Below, one piece after another: positions 41,775-54,442 of a DNA stretch of 64,000 nt (its first letter is position 1; every line of letters begins with the position of its first letter). Under the pieces are notes generated by a model that had not been told where the DNA came from, searched no databases, and saw only the letters and a list, made by a program, of their open reading frames with translations. The DNA comes from Codonopsis lanceolata (lineage: Eukaryota; Streptophyta; Magnoliopsida; Asterales; Campanulaceae), in the NCBI GenBank assembly GCA_013146195.2, contig CM028380.1:80282571-80346570 (forward strand), written 5' to 3'. A program made the position numbers and the translations under genes.

Positions 41775-42713
41775 AAAGCAAATTCATTTCAAAAATATAA
41801 ATTATTAGGCCTTATGAAGAACAAAAAAAAAATGAACTGAAGATGAAAAAAAAAAGAACTGATGATAAAAAAAAAGAACTCATGATCAAAAAAATAATTA
41901 ACTGATGATCAAAAAATAGGAGATATATACGTGTATACATCATGAGATTCAGTATCGCGAGTCGCGTCACTAACTTGGACACACAGAGCCAAACGCAAGA
42001 CAGCAATGTATAGTTGTATACCATTGACTAGAGACTAGAGATTCAAAGAATAGGAGGAGAGAGAGAGAGAGAGAGAGAGAGAGTACCGTCGATCTTGAAG
42101 ACTTCAGTCGTCGGAGAAATCGTCAAACCTGGAAGCGTAGAGACACAGATGACCGATCTAAGGGGAAGGAGGGCTCAACACTTGACTAAAGACGAGAGAG
42201 ACGATGGAAAATTGGAAATGAGTGCTTGCCGTTGCCGTTGACGTTGTCGTTACCGTTGTCGCTTGGAGTCCTCTTGTCGCCTTGCATGCGCCGTCAGTCG
42301 TCACAATGAACTAATGAAATGAATGAAAATTGAACACCGAACACTCGAACAGACGAACTGTGAAATAGTGTGGCGGAATCCTGAACGGCTGAATCTTGAA
42401 TGAGTGAATGATGTCGTCATTGCCGTGACTTACTATGTCTAATTGTCTACTATATATATATATATTATATTATATTAATCATTAAAGTTAACTGTTAAAG
42501 TAAATTAAGTAATAGCCTACTAAATGGTAACTACAAAGTCAACTAGCCTAGCCAAGGTTTTTAACTTTTTAAAAGCAATGAACTAAACAAATAGTAATAG
42601 TGTAATATACTATTATACTGTGACGTGAAAGTAGACTAAGTAGTAGTATTAATTTAATATTATTATATTTATATATTATATATAATTATTAAAAATGTAA
42701 ATATTGTAAATAG
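41775..42713. other. hAT 5' side, non-coding
   Basis: Contains A-rich imperfect repeats (AAAAAAAGAACTGATGAT, 41820-41915), a (GA)n microsatellite at about 42056-42084 and a TTGCCGTTGACGTTGTCG-type repeat near 42228-42262. It would include the promoter and leader of the transposase. No separate gene. Confidence 0.45.
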
Positions 42714-42897
42714 ATGGGCCGGGCCGGGCACAACGGGCATTAAAAAAATAAGAGCCCAATCTTGCCCGAGCCCATGGGCATCCCTCACTTTAAAGCCCAG
42801 AACTGATGGACATTTTACGGGCATGGGCATTGCGGGCATGGGCATTACGGGCAGTGCGGGCCTTATGGGCTGTTGGGCGAGTTTGCTCACCCCTCCT

Positions 42898-43179
42898 AAG
42901 AATTTAAATTTTAAATTTTGGTCAATTACCTTATACAATAACAACCCACCTTCTTTTTACTGACACTATCACCACCACAACTTTCGGCCACCAACTGCGA
43001 CTACCATCATCGGTCGTTGTCTGCCACCTTTGATCGCCACCTCTGTCAATCACCACCATTACGTGTTATTTATTGTTAAAAGTATTATTGTTTTTATAAT
43101 CTTGTAGTTAGCAAGGTTTTAAGCTTTGTCCTTCATAATTACTAACAACCATTACCATTAGGCTAAACTAGTTATTTTA
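42898..43179. other. Short spacer between hAT and MULE
   Basis: CACCACC/CACCACAAC-rich sequence at 42968-43062. No recognisable gene. Confidence 0.35.
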
Positions 43180-44006
43180 TTTAGGGAAAATTATCTTTTT
43201 GACCATTGTACTATTGCCAACTACCCGATTTGACCAATCACATTTCATAACTCTCAAATTGACCATTGTACTAAATAAGTTGGTAGGTTTTGGTTTATGC
43301 CGTTATCGTGGCATCCAATTTTTTAACGGGCCTGCTTGCGTGGACTTTTTTTTAATTTTTAAAACTGTAATATCCATCGTGGAACATATAATACAAGATT
43401 TGGTGGGAAAATTTATTTCCCTTAACAGACAAACAACTTCATACGCGAAGGAAGAAATTAGGGTTCTTCCCACGCCCAATTCGCAGCCCCTAATTCGTGA
43501 AGTGAACTAAAGATTTGTGCATGTACTTGAAGATTACTGAGAGTTAGGTATGTTTATTTTACTTTTCTTTGTTCAGAAAAGTTAGGGTTCTTCACTCGTT
43601 GGATTTGGGAGTTTCAATTTGAAACAAGTTTTGCCCTTCTCTCATGTATGATTTAGATTCGTTTACACATTCAAATATAGGGGTTTTTGAAATTAGGGCT
43701 TGGGGTTTGAAATAGGTTTTGAAATTAGGGTCTTGTCTGTGTTTTGTTATGTGCTTTGTCTGTAGTATATGTGTTTGTGATGTCTTTGAAATTAGTGTTC
43801 ATGGTCCCCCAACCCCCACTTTAACTTTCTGTAAAGCTTTGTCTGTGTTTGTCTCCCCATCACCAATTTTTATATTGTAGTTTTTGGACTTTTCACTTTT
43901 GTAAACAACCTGGAATACTTGTGCCAATTAGGCATGTGCAATGTCTCCCTTTTCCCAATTGTTTATTGTAGTAGTCATTTGTTTGGTTTGTTTCCTTCCA
44001 TGCAGA

Positions 44007-46940
44007 ATGACTGAAACTATGTCTTTGTGCATTCACTTTAATGGGATAATTAAGACTACTCCAATTAGACATTATGATATGGGTGATTTGGTAAGGTATA
44101 GGGATATATGTTGTGAGACCTTAACATTTTCTGGGTTGAAAAGATTGATTAAATCACATTGTAAAAAGCCAATTGAGAAATACACTACAATATGTCAGAC
44201 TGTAGCATGGATGATGGACTTAGGCTTGTCTGGTGTGATGAAAGCATTAAGGATTTAGTAGATGTTGGTAGAGGTACCCATCAATATATTAACATATACG
44301 TTGAGCATGACAATTCTAGGGAGGCCAATGATAGTGATACTGATCCTGAGGATCCTGATTATAATGGTAGTGAAGAATCTGAAGATGATGTGGCTAGCTT
44401 GGATCATATAAGTGAAGATGAAGATGAGTTTGTTTATTTTAGAGAGAAATTAATTGCTAACAAGAGGAAAAAAACAGTTGATGTGACCTAACCTACAGGA
44501 AATGTGACTCACCCTATATTTAATTTTGAAGAGGAAAGTTTGACGCCCCCTAGTGATGGACCACCACATGCTGAACCCATCAATCCAAATACAGCCAGAC
44601 ATCATATCCTAACAGTAGATAACGATGCCAACATGGAACATATTAGGAATTTTGGAGGTGATGTGGATACTAGTGGGCACCATAGTGAATATGTGGACTC
44701 TACTGATTATGATTCCCCCCACTTTGATAGTGATGATGAAAAGGATAATGAGCTGGATGTTTTGACACACTACCCTGTGTTTGACCATACAACTAAATGG
44801 GACCACATGATGCCAACCCTTGGAATGAGGTTTTCCAGCACTGTCCAACTGAAGCATTGCCTGACCTGTTATGCAGCTAATAATGGTTATGATATAAAAT
44901 GGGCAAAAAATGAAAAGATAAGATTGTTAGCTGTGTGTAGGCAACCTCAATGCAGCATGATGCAGAAAGAAAGCTCAATCCAAATCAAATCTTTTAGAGA
45001 TATCCATAAGTGTGTGAGGAAGTTTAAGTTGAAAATTTTGCTAGTGCAGCTTGGATAGCCAAGATGTGTGCAACTGAGATAAGGAATTGTCCTAGGTGGA
45101 AGTTGAAAGAAATGAAAGCTTACATATTGAAGCAATACAAGGTGGATTTGACTATCAAGCAATGTGGAAGGGCTAGAAGACTTGCATCGAATGAGGTGAA
45201 AGTATATTTGAAAGAACATTACAGTAAGTTGTATGACTATGCATATGAATTGAAAAGAAGCAATTCTGGGAGCACAATAGTTTTTGAAACTCAAAGGTGC
45301 TTGTCATCAGGGGAGTTGATGTTTGATAGGTTTTATGTGTGGTTTTTTGCAATAAGAATGGGATGGACTGCAGGTTGTAGGCCTATGATTGGTCTTGATG
45401 GTTGTTTCTTGAAGGGGTTTTGCTAGGGCCACAACTACTTTGTGCCGTGGGTAGGGATGGAAACAACAATTTCTTCCATATAGCATGGGTTGTAGTGAAC
45501 ACAAAGACCATAAGTACTTGGACTTGGTTCCTTCAATTACTCAAAGAATGACATGGAATAACATTGGTAATGGCGACTCTTATAACAATTAACAAAAGGT
45601 ATGACTTTATGTCGAAGGGCAATAATTTCTTCCTACATATATTAATATCTTACGGATATAATTGTGGTCTTTACATTTTTATTGAATCGAGGGACTTCTA
45701 AATGCAATGGAGGCCATATTTCTGAGCGAAGTAAGAAATTGTGCCAGACATGTATATATCAATTTTATGAAACACTACATTGGGGTACAACTTAGGAATT
45801 TATTCTGGAAAGTAGCAAAATCTGGAACAGTAGAGGAGGCTCATAACTTCATGGCAGAGATCAAAGAGATAAGTACAACAACTTGGCAACATTTGATTTC
45901 AAAGGAACCTAGTAAGTGGTGCAGGACATATTTTTCATGTAATAGTAACTGTGATAGTGTAGAAAACAATATGGCTGAATCATTTAACTCATACCTTTTA
46001 GAAGCTAGGAGTAAGCCAATTATCAGTATGTTAGAAGACATAAAGGTGCTTGTAATGTGTAGGTTAGCTGAGAAACATCAATTGTTTATGAGGCTAGAAG
46101 ACAAGGTTTGTCCTAGAATAAGAAAGAAGATATAAATTTTGAAAGATGGATATATGGAATGAAGTACTGAGCATAATGGTCACAACCAATTTGAAGTCAA
46201 GAAGGGCTTGAATAGATACACTGTTGACTTGGTTGAAAGGGTATGTAGTTGTAGGCTTTGGCAATAATCAGGCATCCCTTACACACATTCAATATGTGCA
46301 ATTTACTTCATTGGGGATGATCCCGATAACTATGTAAATCATTGGTTCCTAAAAGACAACCAGTTTAAGGCTTACCAATTTCCATTGCAACCTGTTAATG
46401 GAGTCAATCAGTGGAAGAAGTTTGCAAACGAGAAAGTCTCACCTCCGATCATCACAAGAATGCCAGGAAGGCCAAAGTATAATAGAAGAAGGGAAGAAGG
46501 TGAAAAACCTCCACCTAAGAAGAATCCCAATCAAATTTCAAGAAAAGGAAGGAAAATGAGATGCACTAATTGCAATGGAGATGATCACAATGCAAGAACT
46601 TGCAAGAATGCAAGAGTAGAAGATGATCCTATATTGCAGTTGAGAAGAAAAAAGCAAAGTAAAAGCAAACAAAAAGCAAGGTAAGCAATCTATGAGCAAT
46701 TATTTTTGATGCAATGATTTATTAACTTTCAATTTACTGACAAACTACTTTGTGACTCATGTTTTTTAGATTGAATTATGAAGTGGAAGTGGAAGTTGAT
46801 GTTAACACAGATGTAACATTTATTGAGCCCAAACAACTGCTGCCAGTGCCCAAACAACTGCTGCCACAACAAGTCCAACTTCAAAACTCTGTATTGGCAT
46901 GGCAAGAAGATTACAACTACCAGTGAGGTGCAAGACAATG
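44007..46940 (+). pseudogene. MuDRA-like MULE transposase
   Basis: The ATG at 44007 follows an acceptor-like CCATGCAG. In order, the frames show an N-terminal PB1-like part, an acidic stretch (44330-44470), the MuDR DNA-binding part (GMRFSSTVQLKHCLTCYA; RNCPRWKLKEMKAYILKQYK), the start of the DDE domain (MIGLDGCFLKG), the MULE block RHVYINFMKHYIGVQLRNLF, NNMAESFNSYLLEARSKPI, a SWIM finger remnant (CSCRLWQ...SICAIYF) and a CCHC knuckle (CTNCNGDDHNARTCKNA). Breaks include a frame change near 44190, an in-frame TAA at 44489, a shift at the A-run near 45035, a break at 45424 and a ruined stretch at 45500-45700. The enzyme would catalyse Mutator transposition. Confidence 0.85.
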
Positions 46941-47792
46941 AGGTTGAGTTGCCTTTGATTGGTCCCGCTCAAAGTATCCAAACACGAATGACCTCTTCAT
47001 CAAGTGGTATCCAATCACCAAGGCAGTCACCAAGGCTTAAAAGGCTGAAGAAGATAAAATATTTTTGATAACCTTATTGGTCCTTCTTTTAAACATGGTT
47101 ATCATGTATATTTATGATGATGTCTCTGAACTTTACTTTCTTTTGGTTGGTGATAGAAATGTTGTATCACCAAGGCATTCAGTAACTTAACTTATGATGT
47201 TTTTGATGTTTGGTTGGTGATCATAATGAATGAAAATTTCTTTTGGTTGGTGATATAAATGAATGCTCAATTACTTTTAGTTGGTGATATAAATGTATTA
47301 CATTTATTGAGCAGCACATATACCTTGAAATATAGAGCAACAACAACCACATCAAATCATTAACGTAACATTGTATATTTCTCAGCAATGACATTGCTAT
47401 AGAAAAGAGCATACATTTCCATCAAAACAGAGCCCTAAAACAAAAATGAAATTGTGAGCAATGATATTGATTTCTTCCATGGGCATGTTGATGCTGCTGC
47501 TTAAGTAATGCAATAACATTAACCTCATACTATATTTTCATCAAAATAGAGCAACACATTTCAGTCAAACCAGCAAAAGCAATACATTGACATTAACATC
47601 ACAATATCCATCAATACACTAAAACTTCCTAAACTTTCTATTACACTACATTGAAGCTTAATGCACTGAAACTTAATTCATGCATTGCACTACATCAGTA
47701 CACTACACTTAAACACTAAGGAAGCAACGAATTGTTGGAAATTCTTTTGCCTTTGGTCATTGTAATTATCAGGCCAACAACCACTGTCCAAG

Positions 47793-48263
47793 TTATGAAC
47801 AGTGCCCACAAATACCACTGCTCTCTATCTTTTGCCTTACGAAATCCTTGTTCCAGTTTTGCCTTTTTTTCTTCGCCTTTTCAATTTGGCCAACCACTTG
47901 ACTTAATTGCATTTCCATTTTCTCAACTTCATGCTTCAGTTCCACTATTTGTGATCTCAGCCGTCCACAAATGACCATTCTTTTTGATCTCTCAGGCAGT
48001 GCATGGTCAACCCAAGTGAAAAAATCACAATGATTACCTTGATCATTGGATTCAAAACAAATATAATTAAAAATCAATTAGCATCTAAATATAATTAAAA
48101 AGAAAAGCTAACCTTATAGTTTGGAAATCCAATGAACCTTCTACTTGGGTTCTCATCACTCCAAGATGTCCACATAGGTGCTCTAACACCACAATAGCAA
48201 ATCTTATTAAAATTGCAATCATTTGATTCCAGTTGTTTGTCTTCAAAAACTGGCCGTTCCAAT
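47793..48263 (-). CDS. GRF-type zinc-finger protein of the MULE
   Basis: Two exons are seen: 48263-48113, after an acceptor CTTGCAG, and 48038-47793. They join in phase at NYK|GNHCDFF across a 74-base intron (AAG|GTTAGC...GATCAAG|). The protein has CYCGVRAPMWTSWSDENPSR, RFIGFPNYK and CDFFTWVD, the C.C/H/C pattern of the GRF zinc finger, although the second Cys position of the usual FYGCPNY is Phe. It is followed by a coiled coil (QIVELKHEVEKMEMQLSQVV). Such short GRF-finger/coiled-coil genes are often found in plant MULEs. The first exon with the start codon is not certain: sequence at 48264-48430 could supply it. It lies convergent to the transposase. Confidence 0.6.
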
Positions 48264-48710
48264 CTGCAAGTAAAAAAATAACGACATGATACCTTAGTTT
48301 TTTCAGTGAATAATTGAATTTTCGAAGGTACAAATGAAGTAGAAACTCCCAAATTCAGAAAAAGGCAAAACTTGTTTTGAATTGAAACTCCCAAATCCAA
48401 CGAGTGAAGAACCCTAACTCTTCTGAACAAAGAAAACTAAAAGAAACATACCTGACTCTCAGTAATCTTTAAGGAAACACACAAATCTTCAGTTCACTTC
48501 ACGAATTAGGGACTGCGTATTGGGCGTGGGAAGAACCCTAATTTCTTCCTTCGTGTATGAGGTTGTTTGTCTGTTAAGGGAAATAAAATTTTCCTACCAA
48601 AATCCCGTATTATATGTTCCACGATGGATATTACAATTTTAAAAATAAAAAAAGTCCACGCAAGCAGGACATAATCTTAGTTAGCCCAACTCAGCATGCC
48701 CGTTAAAAAA

Positions 48711-48810
48711 NNNNNNNNNNNNNNNNNNNNNNNNNNNNNNNNNNNNNNNNNNNNNNNNNNNNNNNNNNNNNNNNNNNNNNNNNNNNNNNNNNNNNNNNNN
48801 NNNNNNNNNN
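48711..48810. other. Assembly gap, exactly 100 N
   Basis: A run of 100 N joins the right inverted repeat of the MULE to a partial LTR. By comparison with intact copies, about 140 bases of the MULE end and about 285 bases of the LTR are missing, so the true gap is probably at least 400 bases. Confidence 0.95.
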
Positions 48811-49252
48811 AAATTTTCATCAGCCCGCCTTTTCTCACTTACCATCTTTAAAAGGAAAGGAAACCGACTCAAATAAGTCGGCTGTGAGAAAGAAGCTAAT
48901 CCTTCATGTTGATCCAAAGAGAACACTTGGTGGTTAGCCTTCATGCATGATAAGATCATGCCCTTAATTTCGACCACCGTTAAAGGCTGAATGATGTTAT
49001 TGATAAACATCATTGACTTGATCAATGATGTTTATTTCCAAAGGAATGTATATACATATATGTCCATTATTATGTATATATTATGTATAATTTTTCAAAG
49101 GCATAGGAAGAGAATACATTCACTTATAACTAACTCACTGCTAACTTTAACATAATTTTATTCTCACTTAACCATCGAAGTGGGACACTTTACATGTTAA
49201 AACTTTATTTACCATTAATTCATATGGGTCATCTTACGGGATAAATCTAACA
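48811..49252 (-). mobile_element. 3' LTR of copia element (partial at gap)
   Basis: It matches 54728-55167 closely, from ACTTACCATCTTT through GATAAGATCATGCCCTTAAT to CGGGATAAATCTAACA. On the minus strand it starts TGTTAGATTTATCCC after the purine tract AAGTGTGGAGAA (49253-49264). The distal about 285 bases are hidden by the gap. Confidence 0.85.
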
Positions 49253-49599
49253 TTCTCCACACTTGGCCCATATGACGATTTGAGATTTAACAACTTTAAG
49301 TGTATACAACGTTAAATCCACTTTAATGTCAATTTGATTTTCTTTTAATTAAGTCAAACTAATTGGATCATGGCGGTTACACATCATTTAATCGATATGC
49401 TCCCTCCAAGTATCACAAATTAATTCAACTCAACTTTAACCTTCTTGAGGTAAAAACATAAACCTCAACCTTAATGTCTTCAAAGAAGACAAACCTTTCT
49501 TACATTAAACCGTACAATGTAAATAAGCGAGAAACATAAAACATGTACATGAGCTCGAGAGTGTCATAACCTTAAGAGCAAAACAAGCCGTTATGTATA

Positions 49600-52500
49600 T
49601 ATATACACATACATGCCCATTATGTTAACAAGGACTTTTCCATGATACCCATCCTATCGACATGGCCATGAAATGTCTTAGGCGGTAATCCTTTGTTAAC
49701 GGATCCGCTATCATCAAGTCGGTGCTAATATGCTCTATAGACACTCTTTGTTTCTCGCGCTTCTTCTTTAACAACCAAGTACTTTAATTCCATATGTTTA
49801 GCACCTTTAGAGTACTTGTCGTTCTTAGAGAAAAGCATTTGCGGATGAGTTATCACAATAAATTCTCGGCTTAGCTATACTGCCGACAATTCCAAGCCCC
49901 GAGATAAAATTCGCAACCACAATCCATGAACCGTGGCCTCAAAGCATGCCACAAATTCGGCTTCCATAGTGGACGTAGCAATGACGGCATCGCTTTCCAC
50001 TCCTCCATGAGGCTGCTCCTTCTGGCTAAAAGGAACAAATAGCCAAATGTTGATTTTTTGGAGTCAACACATCCGGCATAATCGAACCGAATAACCGATT
50101 ACATTGAGGTGATCGACCTCACTAAGTGAGCATGTGATCTTTGGTGCCTTGTAAGTACCGAAGAACTTTCATGCGGCCTTCGATTGGTCTATCAGGGATT
50201 ACTTTGATATCGACCCAAGCATTCCAACAAAGAAAGCGATATCGGTCGAGTACAAGTCTGTGCATACATTAAGCTCCCAACACCAAGCATATGGAATAGA
50301 GTTCATTTCTTCCGTTCCAAATCATTTCGGGACATTGCATTAGATCGAACTTGTCCCACTCTACGTATTGGAACTATCCCAAATTCTCCATTTTGAATCT
50401 CTACAGAACTTTATCAATATAGGCCTTTTGAGACAATCCTAACAATCCATGTGACCTGTCACGGAATATTTCTATTCCTATCACATAGGATGCCTCACCT
50501 AAATCTTTCATTTCAAAGTTCTTAGAGAGAAATTCCTTTACGTTATGTAACATTCCAATATCATTTGCAGAAGCAATATGTCATCGACATACAAGACCAA
50601 TAGTATGAACTTGCTCCCACTAACCTTCATGTAGATACACCGATCAATCGGTGTTCTCCGTGAAGCCATAAGATGTAATGGTATTATTGAATTTGAGATA
50701 CCATTGATGGGAGGCCTGTTTCCATATATTGACTTCTTTAATTTACACACTAAATTTTCTTTTCTGTGGTCACAAACCCTTCTGGTTGGTCCATATAAAC
50801 TTCCTCTTCCAACTCACCATTTAGAAAAGCGGTTTTAACATCCAATTGGTAAAGCTCTAAATCATAATGAGCAACCAAAGCCAAAACAATTCTTAAAGAG
50901 TCCTTCTTAGATACTGGGGAGAAGGTCTCTTTATAGTCAATGCCATCCATCTGTGTATAACCCTTAGCTACAAGTCTGGCCTTATACCTTTCGATGTTAC
51001 CTTTCGAGTCATGTTTGGTCTTAAAGACCCATTTACAACCGACTCTTTTAGAACCTTCAGGTAACTCTACTAAGTCCCAAACCTCATTGTCATACATCGA
51101 CTTAATTTCTTCTTTCATGGCATTGATCCACTTTTCAGAATTGTTACTATTCACCGCTTGACTAAATGAGATTGGATCTTTATTAATGCTCAAGTCACAT
51201 TCATGCTCAAGATTATACACCACATAGTCATCAGGAATAGCTGATCTTTTCTGCCTTACAGACCGTCTTAAAGCTACTTCCTGTTGTGGTTCATTAATAT
51301 CTTGTTCGGCTGTGACTGGTTCATCTATAATATTCTCATTTTGTGGGTTTTGAACATTAACTTGTTGTTCTGGTGTGCTGTTTGACTGTGATACAACAAT
51401 TGGAACAACAACTTCAATATCGGGTCAGCAGAATATCTGTAATGACATTTCTACCCGAATTTCCTGAATGTCAATTTCACGTGGTTTCCCACTCCCACTG
51501 ATTGAGCCATTTTCTATGAACCGAGCATTTCCTGACTCAACAATCCTCGTACTATGGTTAGGACAATAGAACCTATACCCCTTAGACTTTTCAGGATAGC
51601 CAATAAAATATCCACTGACTGTCCTAGCATCAAGTTTCTTTTCATGTGGATTATATACTCTTACTTCATTGGGCAACCCCAAACATGAAGATGCCTCAAA
51701 CTGGTTTCCTATCCATAACTCATAAGGTGTTTTAGGGACAGCTTTACTAGGAACCCTATTGAGGAGATACGCAGCGGTCTTTAATGCATGCATCCACATT
51801 GATAGGGGTAAAGAACAATCATTTAACATACTCCTAACCATATCCATTAATGTACGATTTCGTCTCTCAGCAACACCATTCTGCTGAGGAGTCCCGGGCA
51901 TCGTATACTGTGCACAAATGCCACGACTTTCAAGGAACTTTGCAAATGGACCTGGACATTGTCCCTTTTCAGGTAAATTTTCCGTAATATTCACCACCTC
52001 TATCTGATCTCACTATTTTCACTTTCTTATCTAACTGCCTTTCCACTTCATTTATGAACACCTCGAGGATGTTCACTGAATGAGACTTTTCATGCAGTAG
52101 ATAAACATAACCATAACGTGAGTAGTCATCAATAAAGGTAATGAAATACTGTTCGCCGCTCCAACTTGGAACGTCAAAAGGACCACAAATATCGGTGTAT
52201 CGCCCTAAGAGCTGAGTGCTTCTTGTGGCTGATTTCTTTACTGTGGTTTTAGTCTGTTTTCCTTTAATACAGTCCACACATACGTTCCAGTCACTAAAAT
52301 CCAATTGAGGAAGAATTTCACTTTTCATCAACCTCAATAACCTTTCTTTGGAAATGTGACCCAATCTTTGATGCCACAAGTAAGCTGAACTTTCATTTGG
52401 TGTACTACGTTTAATGCCCACATTACTTTCAACATGAAACAAAGATTCAGCAAAATCGTTGTTGAGATTTATACGATAAAGTGAGTCACACAACTTTCCT

Positions 52501-53714
52501 GACCCACAAACACAGTTATCTTTGTACAACAAAAAACTGCCCTTACAAATCTCAAAACGATAACCTATTATATCCAGCTTCCCTACTGAAACAAGATTTC
52601 TGGCACTTTCAGGTACATAGAGACATCTTTCCAGGTTTAAATGACACCCAGTGTCCAAAAGCAACCTATAAGTCCCTATGCCCTCTATCCTTGCCTTCAT
52701 CCTGTTTCCCATAAACAAATACTGTTCATTTCCGTTTATGGGCTGGATCGTACTGAATCCCTGCACAACATGAGACACATGAGTAGTTGCACCAGAATCT
52801 AACCACCAGGTATTAATAGGAACTTCTATAAGATTCGATTCGAAACACACAGAAACATAATATGTACCTTTCTTTTCGAACCATTCCTTTCGTTTAGGAC
52901 AATCGGCCTTTACGTGTCCTTCTTTGTTACAGAAGAAACACCTAACTTTCTTTTTCTTGATTTGGCCCTCAGAAACCTTTATTGGGGCCTTATCACTTTT
53001 CTTGCCTTTGTCCTTTTTACCTGGTTTGAACTTGCTGCTGCTAGCACCATCATAGACCGTGAGGTGAATGGAGTGATCTTTTATTTTCTTTAATCTCCCT
53101 TCCTCCTGTACTAACATGGCCTTTAACTCTTTAAAGTTCCATTTATCTTTCATGGTGTTGTAATTCACCTGGAACTGGCCAAATTCAGCAGGAAGGGAAT
53201 TCATTATGAACTGTACAAGAAAGCTATCACTCACATCCATTCCCATAGTCTTCAACTTTGCTGCTAGGTTGGACATTTCTGTTACATGATCATGAATTGA
53301 CTTTGACCAATCAAATTTCTTTGTAGTCAATTCACCCATGAGATTGCCTACAATGGATTTATCAGCAAGATCTGACTGGGAATATTCTTTAACCTTCAGC
53401 ATGAACTCTCTAGCATTTTCAGTCTTTGGCATCGATGGCTTAATATTTTCAGCCATAGTCATTTTCATAAGGTTCAAACTCAGCCTGTTAGACCGCTCCC
53501 AAGCCCCATAAATGGATTTGTCATCTTCTGAGCTGGTCTCTGTAATGGCTGCGGGCTTTTCATCTGATACTATAGCCATGTCCAGATCCATGACACCCAG
53601 AGTAAACTGGATTTGTTCAGACCAGTCAGCATAGTTTAGCCCGTTGAACTTAATAACTGAACTTCCAGATGCGAAAAGACTTAATGAAGCTGCAAAACAT
53701 TTATACATGCTCAA
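49600..53714 (-). pseudogene. Ty1/copia gag-pol polyprotein, lightly to heavily broken
   Basis: From 53714 one 581-codon frame holds Gag (FNGLNYADWSEQIQF), the CCHC knuckle CFFCNKEGHVKADC (about 52900-52945), the protease DSGATTHVS (about 52775-52810), the GAG-pre-integrase block (LWHQRLGHISKERL) and the integrase start (DICGPF, FIDDYSRYGY). A frameshift near 51985 leads to 51997-51425 with PQQNGVAERRNRT. After a degraded stretch, 51223-50538 carries the RT parts KWVFKTKHDSKGNIERYKAR, YQLDVKTAFLNGELEEEVYM and YVDDILL. RNase H is recognisable only in pieces down to about 49600. Domain order PR-INT-RT-RH defines copia. It lies between two LTRs. Confidence 0.9.
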
Positions 53715-54428
53715 CCATTAGTGCTTTGAGTTGACTTTAATAAATTCAGAAACTGTCATGAACTTTAAGCATGTATTTAAGTTCACCTTTGGGTAAGCCT
53801 TAAACACATAAACAATTTAATCGATGCCATACGATAGAGACTTTAATGGACAATCATAACATACAATAGTCAAATAAGTGTCTATCTTTGGATATACACC
53901 CTATTTAACCAAGGTACAATGATTAGTCCCGTTAATGTTATAGACTAGTTGCAATGGTCCGTCTTTGGACGACCTTCTAGCAATTAATCTATAAACTCAA
54001 TTGTTCAATCAACTTTTCTTGTCATTTTAGAGGCATCTCTGTACTCATGAACAACTGACATAAAATTAATTTAATGTGTTAGACATTCCATTCAGCCAGG
54101 CCACTTTGGTGACTAACAAGCTATTAATGTCTTAACAATAAATTATACTTTTATATTTCAAGCCTTTAACAGAACATTAAAATTTTATTTGGAAAATAAA
54201 ACATAATATCCAATTTGTTCTGCAAATTTTCGGTAAAGCTTGAAATTCAACATAATCGGTGTTAAACACCCAATTAATTTTGCGCAAAAACTTTACTGCA
54301 CAAAAACTTTAATTTCACTCTTAACAATACAAGAGCAACCAACATTACAAGTACAATTACTGTACAAACTTTACAGGTAAAATATAATTGACACTTTAAT
54401 CGGAGAAATTATGAGTTCGCAACCTTAA
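53715..54428 (-). other. Untranslated leader of the copia element
   Basis: This stretch lies between the primer-binding site and the gag start. No protein is seen, and stops are frequent in all frames. Confidence 0.6.
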
Positions 54429-54440
54429 GCTCTGATACCA
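54429..54440 (-). other. Primer-binding site, initiator tRNA-Met type
   Basis: On the minus strand TGGTATCAGAGC lies just inside the 5' LTR. It is complementary to the 3' end of initiator tRNA-Met, the usual primer of plant copia elements. Confidence 0.9.
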
Positions 54441-54442
54441 CA

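Larger units (their letters stand above)
37252..42897 (-). mobile_element. hAT element with broken transposase, host of a nested element
   Basis: The left end (CTAGGTGTGTGCATGGGC, partly duplicated) and the complement of the right end (TAGGAGGGGTGAGCAAACTC) are alike. Both subterminal regions are dense in GGGC/GCCC words, as in hAT elements (37253-37440 and 42714-42890). The transposase pseudogene lies between them on the minus strand. A second element, 37468-38948, sits inside the left subterminal region. No exact 8-bp duplication could be settled, so the boundaries are approximate. Confidence 0.65.
43180..48710. mobile_element. Large two-gene MULE with long TIRs, right end lost in a gap
   Basis: The left region (43318-43620) and the complement of 48360-48710 are near-identical. 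Shared words include AACGGGC, GCTTGCGTGGACTTTTTTT, TATCCATCGTGGAACATATA, CTTAACAGACAAACAAC and GGGTTCTTCCCACGCCCAAT. The terminal inverted repeat is therefore at least 350 bp. The outer about 140 bases of the right copy fall into the N run. Between the ends lie a MuDRA-like transposase pseudogene (+) and a GRF zinc-finger gene (-) in convergent orientation. Long TIRs and this gene content identify an autonomous-type Mutator element, now decayed. Confidence 0.82.
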
